From Chloroflexota bacterium (GTDB lineage Bacteria > Chloroflexota > Anaerolineae > Aggregatilineales > Phototrophicaceae): 63,956 bases of DNA. Positions 37,055 to 46,889 of the stretch are shown in pieces. Where the stretch lies: positions 1-63,956 of the forward strand of contig JACAES010000058.1 of NCBI GenBank assembly GCA_013388735.1, in the 5' to 3' direction. Every line of letters starts with the position of its first letter. Position 1 is the first letter of the stretch. The position numbers were made by a program, and so were the translations under genes. Under the pieces are notes generated by a model. The model made no database searches. It saw only the letters and a list, made by a program, of their open reading frames with translations, and was not told where the DNA came from.

Positions 37055-37819
37055 TTATGACTGCGGCACGAGCAGCGTCACTTCGATGACCGAATCGGTC
37101 ACGGCGATGTCCCGCAGCTGCTGGTTCGGGCCGAGCCGCTGCTTGAGGATGCTGTCCAGCGAATCCAGCATCATGGCGAAAAAGTCGCTGCTGACGACCT
37201 GCACGTAAACTTGTGGCGGTTCGGGCGCGTTCACCTGAATGTCGCCGATAGCGATGGTGGCGAAACTGCCCGTCAGTTCCACCGTCACCAGCACGATGCC
37301 GGTGGTCAGCGCTTCGCCGCCCAGGGCCGTCAGTTCGACCTGGATGCCGCCCGGCACAAAATCCACGATGGCGCGGTCAATCGAAGGCAGGTCTGCCACC
37401 CGGCGATCTACTTCTTCCTGGAACTGCGCCTCCGTGATGACCACATCGGCCAGTTGTTTTGGCGTGCCGGTCGGAAGCAGGCCGTCCGGCGCGGGCGTGA
37501 AAGTCGAAAAGCGCGGCGCTTCCAGTACGGCCTGGGTTGCGGTGCCGACAGCGGCCAGCGTCGGCGGAACGGTGGCCGGCGGCGCGTCGGTCGGACGCGG
37601 CGTGCGCGTCGGGCGGGGCGTGCTGGTCAGGGTCGGCACGGCGGTCGAGAAGGGGGTATCGGTCGGCGCGCGCGTGTCGGTCGGAATCGCCGGGGTATCG
37701 GTGGGAGTGACGCTGGGCAGAACTGCCAGCGTCGGCAGGTCGGGTTCGGTGGTCTGGGCTGCCGGGGCGCAGGCCGCCGCCATTACCAGCAGCGCCAGCG
37801 CGAGAGGGACGAATCGCAT
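37055..37819 (-). CDS. secreted protein with Thr/Pro-rich linker
   Basis: The 254-residue protein has a signal peptide with a cysteine at the end (LALLVMAAACAP), which could be a lipoprotein site although the -3 residue is Ala. Residues about 28-100 are a low-complexity Thr/Pro linker (TPTDTPAIPTDTRAPTDTP), common in surface proteins of this kind of organism. The C-terminal half is a globular domain of unknown type (VVITEAQFQEEVDRRVADLPSI), reminiscent of LppX/LolA-like two-layer folds. AAGGA lies 6 bases before the ATG. Confidence 0.65.
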   Translation of the reverse strand: MRFVPLALALLVMAAACAPAAQTTEPDLPTLAVLPSVTPTDTPAIPTDTRAPTDTPFSTAVPTLTSTPRPTRTPRPTDAPPATVPPTLAAVGTATQAVLEAPRFSTFTPAPDGLLPTGTPKQLADVVITEAQFQEEVDRRVADLPSIDRAIVDFVPGGIQVELTALGGEALTTGIVLVTVELTGSFATIAIGDIQVNAPEPPQVYVQVVSSDFFAMMLDSLDSILKQRLGPNQQLRDIAVTDSVIEVTLLVPQS

Positions 37820-37942
37820 AAGTAATCCTTGCTGAAAAAGATAGTCACACTCTACAGACCGTTTTTATGGTAACACAGGTTACGCATCCGGCGAGTTTTA
37901 GGACCGGCTGCCCCGCCGAACTTCAACGGAAGTCCCGCAAGG

Positions 37943-37962
37943 TCTTGACAATATCTTCAGAA
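37943..37962 (+). promoter_or_regulatory. direct-repeat box upstream of the exporter operon
   Basis: TCTTGAC-AATA-TCTTCAG-AA contains two 7-bp direct repeats spaced by 4 bp, the 11-bp helical repeat typical of PhoB/OmpR-family sites. 18 of 20 bases match the box at 46790-46809. A possible -10 (CAGAAT, 37970-37975) starts 8 bases after the box, similar to activated PhoB-type promoters. It lies 131 bp before the macA-like start. Confidence 0.6.
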
Positions 37963-38092
37963 TTGCGGCGCAGAATAAAAACCAAACGGCTTATCGGCGA
38001 CGCTTGAGCCGGTTGGATTTTCGACGTTCGACAGGGGGTAAACCCCTGGCGATACATAGTCAGACGAAACTCACCAGCGAATGGAGTACCTT

Positions 38093-39553
38093 ATGCGAAA
38101 AACGTATATCGCCATCGGGGCAGCCCTGATCCTGATTCTGGTCGTTGCGGTGATGGGTATCCCCGGCTTTACGGGCAGTGTCATGCCCACCGTCGAGGCG
38201 CAAGCCCCGGAAACCGCGCGCGTGGAGCGGGTGACGCTTTCGGACACTATTGAAGCGACCGGGACGATTGCAGCCAGACAGACCGGTTATCTGGTGTTCA
38301 GGATGTCCGGCACCGTCCAGGAAGTGTTGGTCGAAGTTGGTGATGTGGTGGCTGCCGGCCAGGAATTGGCGCGGTTGGATACATCCGATTTGGAATACGA
38401 AATCGCGCTGAGGGAAAAATCGCTGATCGTCCAGCAGGCCAGCTACGACGATCTGGTTGCCGACCCGACCGACACGGAACTCGCGCAGGCACGGGCGAAC
38501 CTGGCTTCGGCGCAGTCGCAGCTTTTGTCGGCACAGAACAACCTGGAAACCGCACCGAACCAGGAAACGATTAGCTGCTCCAATCTGGACAGCCTGCTGC
38601 TGCAACTGGAAGACGCGCAGACGGCCTACGATGAATATCTGAATGATGGTTATACGTGGGATGCCACCTTTCAGCCGGACCCGAACGCGGCGGTGAGCAG
38701 CGCGCTGCGGTCGGCGCAGACGGCCTATGACGTGGCGCTGGCGCAGTGCAGCGAAACCACGCCCATTTCGCAGTACGAGGTGCAGCTCGCCGCCGCGCAG
38801 GCCAGCTTCGACCAGGCGCAGGCATCCCTGGACAGCCTGTTAAGCGGCCCGACGGAACTGGAAATCACGTCCGCCGAAGCGCAGCTTGAACAGGCCCGCC
38901 TGGAACTGGAGAATGCCCGTTCGCAGCTTGAAGACGCGGTGCTGGTCGCGCCGTTTAGTGGGGTTGTCGCCGACGTGGCGATTGATGTCAGTGACATCGT
39001 TTCGTCCAATCTGGTGGCTGTCACGCTGCTGGATACCAGCCAGTTGCATGTCGAAGTGGACGTGGATGAACTGGACATCGCCAACCTCGCCGTTGGGCTG
39101 CCGGCGACCATCATCCCGGATGCGCTGGATGATGTCGTGATTAACGGCGAAGTGGCGCGCATCACGCCGCTCGGCAGATCATCCAACAACGTCGTGACTT
39201 ACCCGGTGCGGGTTGATCTGACCGATATTGGCGATTTGCCGATACGAGTAGGCATGACCACCGGCGTCGAAATCAACGTCGAAATCGCCGCTAATGTCCT
39301 GGCCGTGCCGACCGATGCCATCCAGCGCGAAGGCACGAACGAATTTGTGGATGTCTATAACGCCGATGGCACTACGCAGCGCATTGCGATCACCAGCGGA
39401 CGCAGCAGCAACGGCATGACAGAAATCAGTGGGGAAATCGCCGAAGGCGCGATAGTGGTCGTGCCGCAGCAGGTCGCCGATAGCCAGGACACCCAGAACG
39501 GTAATCTCGGCGGGCCGGGTATGCCGGGCGGCTTCTTCTTCGGTGGGGGGTAG
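38093..39553 (+). CDS. MacA/HlyD-type exporter adaptor
   Basis: The 486-residue protein has an N-terminal membrane anchor (residues about 4-24). A split biotinyl-lipoyl-like barrel follows ([32 protein letters not shown]), then a long coiled-coil hairpin (about 105-285, Ala/Gln/Leu-rich). The barrel then closes ([20 protein letters not shown]), and a membrane-proximal domain and a Gly/Phe-rich tail complete the protein. It would link the ABC core to the cell envelope. The ATG at 38093 has GGAG 6 bases upstream; the frame-open ATG at 38081 is part of that signal. It is first of four closely packed genes. Confidence 0.9.
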   Translation: MRKTYIAIGAALILILVVAVMGIPGFTGSVMPTVEAQAPETARVERVTLSDTIEATGTIAARQTGYLVFRMSGTVQEVLVEVGDVVAAGQELARLDTSDLEYEIALREKSLIVQQASYDDLVADPTDTELAQARANLASAQSQLLSAQNNLETAPNQETISCSNLDSLLLQLEDAQTAYDEYLNDGYTWDATFQPDPNAAVSSALRSAQTAYDVALAQCSETTPISQYEVQLAAAQASFDQAQASLDSLLSGPTELEITSAEAQLEQARLELENARSQLEDAVLVAPFSGVVADVAIDVSDIVSSNLVAVTLLDTSQLHVEVDVDELDIANLAVGLPATIIPDALDDVVINGEVARITPLGRSSNNVVTYPVRVDLTDIGDLPIRVGMTTGVEINVEIAANVLAVPTDAIQREGTNEFVDVYNADGTTQRIAITSGRSSNGMTEISGEIAEGAIVVVPQQVADSQDTQNGNLGGPGMPGGFFFGGG

Positions 39554-39557
39554 TGCC

Positions 39558-40269
<712 letters not shown>

Positions 40270-40292
<23 letters not shown>

Positions 40293-42174
40293 TGGGTTGA
40301 AGCCCTATTTCAAGAATCTGGTAGTGGCGGCCTGCGCGCTGGTCATGCTGGTGGCCTATTTTCTGATGTCGCCCTGGATGCAGATGGGCATGGGGGCATT
40401 TGCGCGGGCAGGGGACGTGGCTGACATGCCCGCCGCCGCTGCCTCCGGCGCGCAGGCCGCCGTGATCCTGCCGCCGTCGGGTTTCCAGCCCCCGGCGGGT
40501 TTTGAAGCGCCTGCCGGTTTTGATGCCGGCGGCCAGTCCGCGCTGGCGGGGCAGGCCGGTACACAGGCCAGCAGGACTGGGCAGCGCCTGGCGGCGCGCT
40601 TGCAGGCCGGCCGCCTGCCCGGCACGACCGGGATTATCCTCATCCCGGCGGCGGCGGTGGTGGCGCTGGTTGGCGCGGTCGGCAGCGCCTTCAGGCCGCG
40701 CTTTAACCGGCTGGCGACCATTCTGGCCGTACTGGCCGGGCTGGTGGCGCTGGCCTACTACGTCATCTTTTTTGTGCAGGACGCGGCCATTCCGATTGAT
40801 TTGAGCAGCCTGCTCACACCTGGATTCTGGATCGCGCTGGTCGCCAGCCTGGGATTGGTGATCCAGGTGGCGATTCCGCGCCGCCGCGAACGCGACCTGC
40901 ACGATAAAAAGGCGGCGGCGCTGGTCACGTCCACGCGGCGCAGCGGGTTGAGTATCCGGCAGAATCTCGCGGTTTCGATTGATGCGCTGCTGGCGAACAA
41001 ACTGCGTTCCGCCCTGACGATGCTGGGCATCATCATCGGCGTGGCTTCGGTGGTGTCGCTGACGTCGGTCGGCCAGGGCGCGCAGAACACGGTCGCCGAG
41101 CGGTTGGGCGAGACAGGTCTGAACATCCTGACGATCAGGGATGGCGGTGGTTTGCAGCGCGGAGGCCCCGGCCAGCGCCCCAACCTGACTTACGATGATG
41201 CCGAAGCAATTGAAGAACAGGTCGGCGGGCTGCTGGCAGTGCTGCCGCAGTTCAGCGGCAGTCTGACCGTCCGCACCGATCAGGCCAGCTATACCGCCAG
41301 TATCCTGGGGACGACCGAGCAGTACCTCGAAGCTAATAATCTGACGGTCGAAATCGGGCGTTTCTTCAGCGAAGATGAGTACGAAAGCAATAAACGGGTA
41401 GCCGTCCTGGGGTATGATGCTGCCGAGGAATTGTTCGGCACCCTGAACCCAATCGGGCGCGAAGTCCGCATTGACCGCGCCAGGTTTGAGGTCGTCGGCG
41501 TGCTGGAAGAGCAGGATGCGCTGGGCATTAACGACCCGAATCTGCAAATTTTTGTGCCGCTGACCACCGGCTATCGTTCCCTGTTCGACGCCCGCATACC
41601 GGGCAGCAGTAAAAATCAGGTCAGCCAGATTGTTGTGGCTGTCGCCGACGAAGAACAGGTGGACGCCGCCAGCACACAGATCGAAGCGGTGCTGCGCGAA
41701 CAGCACGACCTGGACACGGACACGGATAATGACTTCAACATCACCAGCCGCCAGACCCTGCTGGAAACGGCCAGCAATGTTTCCAGCATCATGACGCTGC
41801 TGCTGGGCGCAATCGCCAGCATCTCCCTGATGGTCGGCGGCATCGGCATCATGAATATCACCCTGGTATCGGTCACGGAACGGACGAAAGAAATCGGGCT
41901 GCGGAAAGCCGTCGGCGCGCGCCGGTCGCATATTCTACAGCAGTTTTTGTTCGAGACGGTCACGCTCAGCGCGATTGGCGGTCTGATCGGCACGCTGTTT
42001 GGGATGGTTATCGCCATGCTGGTAGACAACAGCGGCCTGATTAATACCGCCATCACGCCGGAGTCGCTGGCTATCGGCCTGGGATTTTCGGTTCTGGTTG
42101 GCATCTTCTTCGGGGTTTACCCGGCGAGGCAGGCCGCCGCGCTTCAACCAATTGAAGCTTTACGCTACGAATAA
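40270..42174 (+). CDS. MacB-type permease with extra N-terminal membrane domain
   Basis: The 634-residue protein has a standard MacB permease in residues about 235-634: a first helix after [26 protein letters not shown], a periplasmic core domain, and three C-terminal helices with [25 protein letters not shown]. The first 220 residues are unusual: about four more membrane helices, with a short Pro/Gly repeat ([18 protein letters not shown], residues about 77-94) between helices 1 and 2. Bacillus YknWXYZ uses a separate multi-helix partner, so this part may be a built-in equivalent (inference). The start overlaps the ATPase gene. Confidence 0.93.
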
Positions 42175-42189
42175 ACACGGAGGATAAAC

Positions 42190-44469
42190 GTGAACAGGTT
42201 CAAACGCACAATCGGATTGGCTGCCGCGCTGCTGTCCCTGCTGGTGATCGTCCCGGTGGCGGCGCAGAGTAGCTTCGAGATGCTGACCATCGGTTTTATC
42301 GGGGCGAGCGAGGGGCAGTCCGCTGAATTTGACCGGCAGCTTTACCAAGCCGCCGTACTGGCTGCCGAGCAGATCAACGCCGGCGATGACGATGATGCCG
42401 CCGGTGTGCGCGGCCCCGGCGACAGCTACCAACTGGAAGTGGTCTACTACGAAGCCGATACCCCCGCCGAGGCGCTGGACGCCTATTACAAGGCGGTAGA
42501 TGAGGGCGCAGTGGCGGTGCTTGGGCCGCACCATGCCGAATGGCTGACGGCCATCACCGACGATGGCACGCCCGACGTGGCGATCATCACCGGCCTGCCG
42601 GAAGCGGAAAAGAGCAGCCGCGTGCTGCGTGCCGCCGCCGACTACGAAACCTGGGCGGAAGCCGCCGCCGATTACCTGGAAAACGCGCGCGCCTTCACCA
42701 AAATCGCGGTCGTCACGTCGGATACCGGCGCGGCTGCGGACGCCGTGAAGTCCTTCAAAAAAGCAGTGGATGATGATCTGCTGGTGGTCGAGCTGACGAA
42801 TGACGCCGGCGAGTCCAACTTTGACGATGATGCGCGCGCCATCCGCGATGCGCAGGCCGAGGCGGTTTTCGCCTGGATGCTGGACGCGCAGACCACCGAA
42901 CTGCTGGCGGCTTTGGAGCGCGTGGGCTGGGATGGCGTCGTGCTGGCTGCCGGCGTAGACCAGGATTTTCTGGACACGACGGATGAGGCGCTGCCGGAAC
43001 TGATGAAAGTATTGGGTCTGGTAGGGTGGACTCCGACGGCTTACGACGCGGCCAGCCGGTCGTTTGTGCTGGATTACGAAGAACAGTGGCGTGAAACCCC
43101 GCCGGAGGCCGCCGCCGCCTACTACGATGCGGTGTATATGATTGCGGTGGCGCTGAGCAAAGCCGGGGATAAACCGTCATCGGTCGCCACGCGGCTGTCC
43201 GGTCTGGACGATTTCGAGGGTGTGCAGGGGGTTTATGATGACGGCGTGACCGAGGCGCTGCGAATCGTCCAGGTTGGGGCGGACGGTGGGTTGATTGAAG
43301 CCGCCCGGTACAATGATGGCGAATGTATGAACTGCTCGGATACGCGCCGGGTAGATACGACGGCTAAAAACACCAGCCAGAGCGCGATGTTTAACATTGG
43401 CCTCATCACAGCAGGCAGCGGCTCGGCGCAGGACATCGGGGAAAACATCGAACAGGCCGTGCGCCTGGCCCTGCGCGAGATCAACAACGCTGGCGGCGTC
43501 GTGCGCAGCAGCACCCGCTATACCCTTAATCTGAAAGTGTACACGGCGACGACCGCCGACGAAGCGCGGATCGCCTTCCAGGAAGCGGTGGCCGATGGCA
43601 TGAACATCGTGATCGGCCCGGACGCCAACGCTCAGATTCTGGCCGACCTGAACGCCGCCGCGAATGCCGGTCTGGTGCAGTTGGTGTCGGCCACCAGCTC
43701 GCAGATCGCGCTGACGGACGTGAATGATATGGTCTTCCAGCTTCGCGCCACCGACGATACGCTGGCAGCCACCGCCGCCAACTATCTGCTGGATGTGCGC
43801 GGCCTGGAGCGGCTGGCGTTCGTCGCCGTCCAGACCGACTACGGGCTGGACTCCGCCGATACTTTTGCCGATGTGGTCAGCGCATCCGACGATGGCGAAC
43901 TGGCGCTGCGCCTGGAACACGCCGTTGGCGAAACGGATTTTTCGAGCCTGGCGGAAAAGATCGCCGGTGCCGATGTGGAAGCAGTGGCGGTGTGGTCTAC
44001 GTCGTCGGCGGCTTCGGGGCTGCTGGCCGCGCTGGATGATCTGGGCTGGGACGGTGTGTTCGTCTACGGTTATCTGACGCCGGATTTCGCCGCGCAGGCC
44101 GCCGGGTCTTCAATCGAAGTGATCGGCCCGGCAGGCTGGTGGGCGAGCGGGTTGGACTGGGCCAGCCAGGATTTTGTCGCCCGCTTTAACGAACGCTACG
44201 ACAGCCAGCCGCTTCCGCAGAGCGCGGCCTACTATGACGCGGTATACCTGATCGCTGCCGCGCTGGAAGACGCCGGGTCGTCGTCCAGCAGTATTCAAAG
44301 CTGGCTGTCGAAGCTGGACTCGTTCACGGGTGTGCAGGGTGTGTATCATCCCGAAGTCTACGACACGGGCGAACTGACCCGCGCCGTGATGATGCTGGGT
44401 GTTGGCGCGGATGGCGTGTATGAAATCGCCCGTTATGATGACCTGACCTGCCAGGTCGGGTGTGAATAA
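42190..44469 (+). CDS. secreted tandem periplasmic-binding-type receptor protein
   Basis: The 759-residue protein has a signal peptide (cleavage near VAAQS) and two consecutive type 1 periplasmic-binding (branched-chain amino-acid receptor-like) domains, about 34-395 and 400-759. Both begin with I-G-(F/L)-I-x-A and carry AAYYDAVY. Both end with GVQGVY, then GADG..EIARY-like and a Cys pair (CMNC and CQVGC), which shows internal duplication. It is not a lipoprotein. It starts with GTG after a perfect GGAGG and lies 16 bp behind the exporter permease. A binding protein in an export operon is unusual; it may sense a ligand or be the exported cargo. Confidence 0.88.
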   Translation: MNRFKRTIGLAAALLSLLVIVPVAAQSSFEMLTIGFIGASEGQSAEFDRQLYQAAVLAAEQINAGDDDDAAGVRGPGDSYQLEVVYYEADTPAEALDAYYKAVDEGAVAVLGPHHAEWLTAITDDGTPDVAIITGLPEAEKSSRVLRAAADYETWAEAAADYLENARAFTKIAVVTSDTGAAADAVKSFKKAVDDDLLVVELTNDAGESNFDDDARAIRDAQAEAVFAWMLDAQTTELLAALERVGWDGVVLAAGVDQDFLDTTDEALPELMKVLGLVGWTPTAYDAASRSFVLDYEEQWRETPPEAAAAYYDAVYMIAVALSKAGDKPSSVATRLSGLDDFEGVQGVYDDGVTEALRIVQVGADGGLIEAARYNDGECMNCSDTRRVDTTAKNTSQSAMFNIGLITAGSGSAQDIGENIEQAVRLALREINNAGGVVRSSTRYTLNLKVYTATTADEARIAFQEAVADGMNIVIGPDANAQILADLNAAANAGLVQLVSATSSQIALTDVNDMVFQLRATDDTLAATAANYLLDVRGLERLAFVAVQTDYGLDSADTFADVVSASDDGELALRLEHAVGETDFSSLAEKIAGADVEAVAVWSTSSAASGLLAALDDLGWDGVFVYGYLTPDFAAQAAGSSIEVIGPAGWWASGLDWASQDFVARFNERYDSQPLPQSAAYYDAVYLIAAALEDAGSSSSSIQSWLSKLDSFTGVQGVYHPEVYDTGELTRAVMMLGVGADGVYEIARYDDLTCQVGCE

Positions 44470-44501
44470 ACAGCCGTCCGTCTTGTGACCTCACCCCCAA
44501 A

Positions 44502-44527
44502 CCCCCTTGCCAAATTCGGCGAGGGGG
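44502..44527. repeat. C/G palindrome after the receptor gene
   Basis: CCCCCTTGCC and GGCGAGGGGG form a 10-bp stem with one G-T pair, preceded by CCTCACCCCCAAA. A related nested unit lies between gcvH and gcvPA (51687-51729). It probably also ends the exporter transcript, though no T-run follows. Confidence 0.45.
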
Positions 44528-44568
44528 TAAGCCCTGGGGATTTCCCCGTATGGGCAGATTCTTAGCGC

Positions 44569-44596
44569 AGAACCGGGTGAGAACCGGGTGTATGAT
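44569..44596 (+). promoter_or_regulatory. promoter of the two-component system with 11-bp tandem repeats
   Basis: AGAACCGGGTG is repeated exactly and without gap (44569-44579 and 44580-44590), immediately followed by a -10 TATGAT (44591-44596). Adjacent 11-bp repeats in the -35 position are the usual binding architecture of OmpR/PhoB regulators, suggesting autoregulation. The repeat sequence differs from the TCTTGAS box. Confidence 0.5.
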
Positions 44597-44628
44597 GAGA
44601 ATCAGATCGTATTGGCGCAGGCTGGCGT

Positions 44629-45354
44629 ATGGAAACTGAGCAGATCGTAAAACCTGGACGGCAGCGCATCCTGGTGGTGGATGACGACAAACAGATCGTG
44701 CGCGTGTTAAAAGCCTATCTGGAACAGGCGGGGTATGATGTGTTCGTCGCCTATGATGGCAATACCGCTTTGCATATGCTTAAGCGCGAGCGCCCCGACC
44801 TGATGGTGCTTGACCTGATGTTGCCGGACAAGGACGGCCTGGACATCACCCGGATGGTACGCGCCGAGTCTACCCTGGCGCGGGTGTATATCCTGATGCT
44901 GACGGCGCGGGTCGAGGACGCCGATAAGGTGGTCGGTCTGGAACTGGGCGCGGATGATTACGTGACCAAACCGTTCAGCCCGCGTGAGATCGTGGCGCGG
45001 GTGCGGTCGGCGCTGCGGCGGATACAACTGGACGCCGATACGCTCAATCATGAAATTCTGCGCTACGATCAACTGGTAATGGATGTTGTGCGCCGCCGGG
45101 TGACGCTGGCCGACCAGGTGTTAGACCTGACGCCGACGGAGTTTAACGTTCTGCTGGAACTGATGCGCCATCCGGGTATTCCGATCACACGATCCGACCT
45201 GGCGCAAAAACACCCCGGCTACGACTACGACAGCCTGGAACGTTCGATTGACACGCACATTCGCAACCTGCGAAAAAAGATCGAGGCCGACCCCCGCAGC
45301 CCGACTTACATCCAGACTATTTACGGCGTTGGATACCGGCTGGGCGACGAGTGA
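44629..45354 (+). CDS. OmpR/PhoB-family response regulator
   Basis: The 241-residue protein has a receiver domain (residues about 13-125) with acidic pocket DDD at 18-20, phosphoacceptor Asp62 in VLDLMLPD and the conserved Lys in VTKPFSPRE. A winged-helix DNA-binding domain follows (about 145-241, ending IRNLRKKIEADPRSPTYIQTIYGVGYRLG). It pairs with the histidine kinase 26 bp downstream. Proposed targets are its own promoter and the two TCTTGAS boxes at 37943 and 46790 (inference). Confidence 0.95.
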   Translation: METEQIVKPGRQRILVVDDDKQIVRVLKAYLEQAGYDVFVAYDGNTALHMLKRERPDLMVLDLMLPDKDGLDITRMVRAESTLARVYILMLTARVEDADKVVGLELGADDYVTKPFSPREIVARVRSALRRIQLDADTLNHEILRYDQLVMDVVRRRVTLADQVLDLTPTEFNVLLELMRHPGIPITRSDLAQKHPGYDYDSLERSIDTHIRNLRKKIEADPRSPTYIQTIYGVGYRLGDE

Positions 45355-45380
45355 ACGGTCAGAGCGGGTGATTTGTTGTG

Positions 45381-46778
45381 ATGAAGCTGACGAGACGTTT
45401 ATGGGTTCGGATGAGTCTGGCTTTCAGTCTGGCGGTGGCAATCAGCATGATTCTGGTCGCTATGACGGGATTCATCATCAATCGCCATGACCGTCTGGGC
45501 GATTTTTTCCTTGACCGCTACCAACTGCCCGGCACGCTCATCACTCAACTGGTGGATTATTACCAGCAGCACAAAAGCTGGGTCGGGGTAGGGGAGTTCC
45601 TGGCCGCGCAGGAGTCGGAACTGCCGAGTGTGCCGGGGCGCGGGCTGGCGCTGCTGCTGGCGGACGCCGCCGGCAGGATCATCTACGGTTCGCAAACGGA
45701 CGCGGAAGAAGCGCCCATGCCGCCGGATAACCCGCTGGCGATCATCTGGCGCGGGCAGGTCATCGGCTACATCCAGCTCAACCGGGTGCCGGTGGCAGCG
45801 CCTCCGAATCCACCCACCGGCTTCCTTCAGCAGCAGATCGGCAGCCTGGTGGTGATCGTATCGGTGATCGGCGGCCTGACCAGCATCATCGCCGGCATTG
45901 TCGTCACGCGCTCGCTGACCGCCCCGCTGAGTCACCTGGCACAGATGGCGCGGGAGTTCGGGGCGAAAAACATGGACAAACGCGCCAGTCTCCAGGGCAG
46001 CGCCGAGATCGTCGAAGTGGCGAAAGCCTTTAACGATATGGCCGATGCCTTGCAAGAGAATGAACGACAGCGGCGCAACATGGTAGCGGACATCGCCCAC
46101 GAGCTGCGCACCCCGCTGGCCGTCTTAAAAAGCAACCTGGAGGCGCTCCAGGATGGCGTGTTCCAGCTTACGAACGAAGAACTGCAAGTGCTGATAGACC
46201 AGACAGAACTGCTCGGCCATCTGGTCAATGACCTGCACGATCTGGCGCAGGCCGAAGCCCGGCAGCTTCACCTGGATACCCAGGTGGTTGATTTTTCCGG
46301 CCTGGTTTCCCGGACGGCGGAAAAGTTCACATCGGTGGCAAATGCGCACAACATCACGCTGCAAACGCACCTGTCGCCGGAGCCGCTGCCGGTCGAAGCC
46401 GACTGGAAACGGCTTGACCAGGTGATGAACAATCTGCTGACCAACGCCTTCCAGCACACGCCGCCCGGCGGCAGGATTCAGATCAGCCAGCGCCGGGACG
46501 GCCAATGGGCGCGGCTGATGATTCGGGATACCGGCAGTGGTATTCCCGCCGAACATCTGCCGCACGTCTTCGAGCGGTTTTACCGGGTAGATGCCTCGCG
46601 CAGCCGTGAAACGGGCGGGGCCGGTCTGGGGCTGGCGATTGTTAAGGCCATCGTCGAGATGCACGATGGTTACGTGGAGGCGGACAGCGATGGTATTCCT
46701 GGCAGCGGAACCTGCATCACCGTATCGCTTCCGCTGGCAAAAACCGCCGGCCAACCCGCCCTCGTAACTTCCTCGTAA
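45381..46778 (+). CDS. membrane sensor histidine kinase (HAMP type)
   Basis: The 465-residue kinase has two membrane helices (about 11-33 and 152-176) around an extracytoplasmic sensor of about 115 residues. A HAMP domain follows (RSLTAPLSHLAQMAREFGAKNMDKR), then HisKA with His240 in DIAHELRTPLAVL, and HATPase with N-box NNLLTNAFQHTPPGG and G-boxes DTGSG and GAGLGL. It forms the two-component pair with the upstream response regulator. The sensor part resembles extracytoplasmic stress kinases. The end of the gene overlaps the start of the 11-bp repeats that precede the SH3 gene. Confidence 0.94.
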   Translation: MKLTRRLWVRMSLAFSLAVAISMILVAMTGFIINRHDRLGDFFLDRYQLPGTLITQLVDYYQQHKSWVGVGEFLAAQESELPSVPGRGLALLLADAAGRIIYGSQTDAEEAPMPPDNPLAIIWRGQVIGYIQLNRVPVAAPPNPPTGFLQQQIGSLVVIVSVIGGLTSIIAGIVVTRSLTAPLSHLAQMAREFGAKNMDKRASLQGSAEIVEVAKAFNDMADALQENERQRRNMVADIAHELRTPLAVLKSNLEALQDGVFQLTNEELQVLIDQTELLGHLVNDLHDLAQAEARQLHLDTQVVDFSGLVSRTAEKFTSVANAHNITLQTHLSPEPLPVEADWKRLDQVMNNLLTNAFQHTPPGGRIQISQRRDGQWARLMIRDTGSGIPAEHLPHVFERFYRVDASRSRETGGAGLGLAIVKAIVEMHDGYVEADSDGIPGSGTCITVSLPLAKTAGQPALVTSS

Positions 46779-46782
46779 CTTC
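46761..46782 (+). promoter_or_regulatory. perfect tandem 11-bp repeat at the end of the kinase gene
   Basis: CTCGTAACTTC occurs twice without gap (46761-46771, 46772-46782). It overlaps the kinase stop codon and lies 7 bp upstream of the TCTTGAS box. Its spacing fits a regulator site, but it may partly be coding coincidence. Confidence 0.35.
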
Positions 46783-46789
46783 AGCCGTT

Positions 46790-46809
46790 TCTTGACAATT
46801 TCTTGAGAA
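46790..46809 (+). promoter_or_regulatory. direct-repeat box upstream of the SH3-protein gene
   Basis: TCTTGAC-AATT-TCTTGAG-AA, two 7-bp repeats with 4-bp spacing, is the second copy of the box found at 37943-37962 (18/20 identical). A possible -10 TACAGT (46818-46823) starts 8 bases after it. It is the best candidate binding site for the response regulator at 44629. Confidence 0.62.
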
Positions 46810-46812
46810 TAG

Positions 46813-46837
46813 CCGCCTACAGTGAAGATGTAGGCGG
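46813..46837 (+). repeat. 8-bp hairpin in the SH3-gene leader
   Basis: CCGCCTAC (46813-46820) and GTAGGCGG (46830-46837) are perfect arms around 9 bases, between the direct-repeat box and the start codon. There is no T-run. It may be a leader structure or an additional operator. Confidence 0.4.
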
Positions 46838-46889
46838 TGAAACCGTTCGCCGCGTTTATCGTCTGAGCAAAGCAGAAAGGTCGAAGTTC

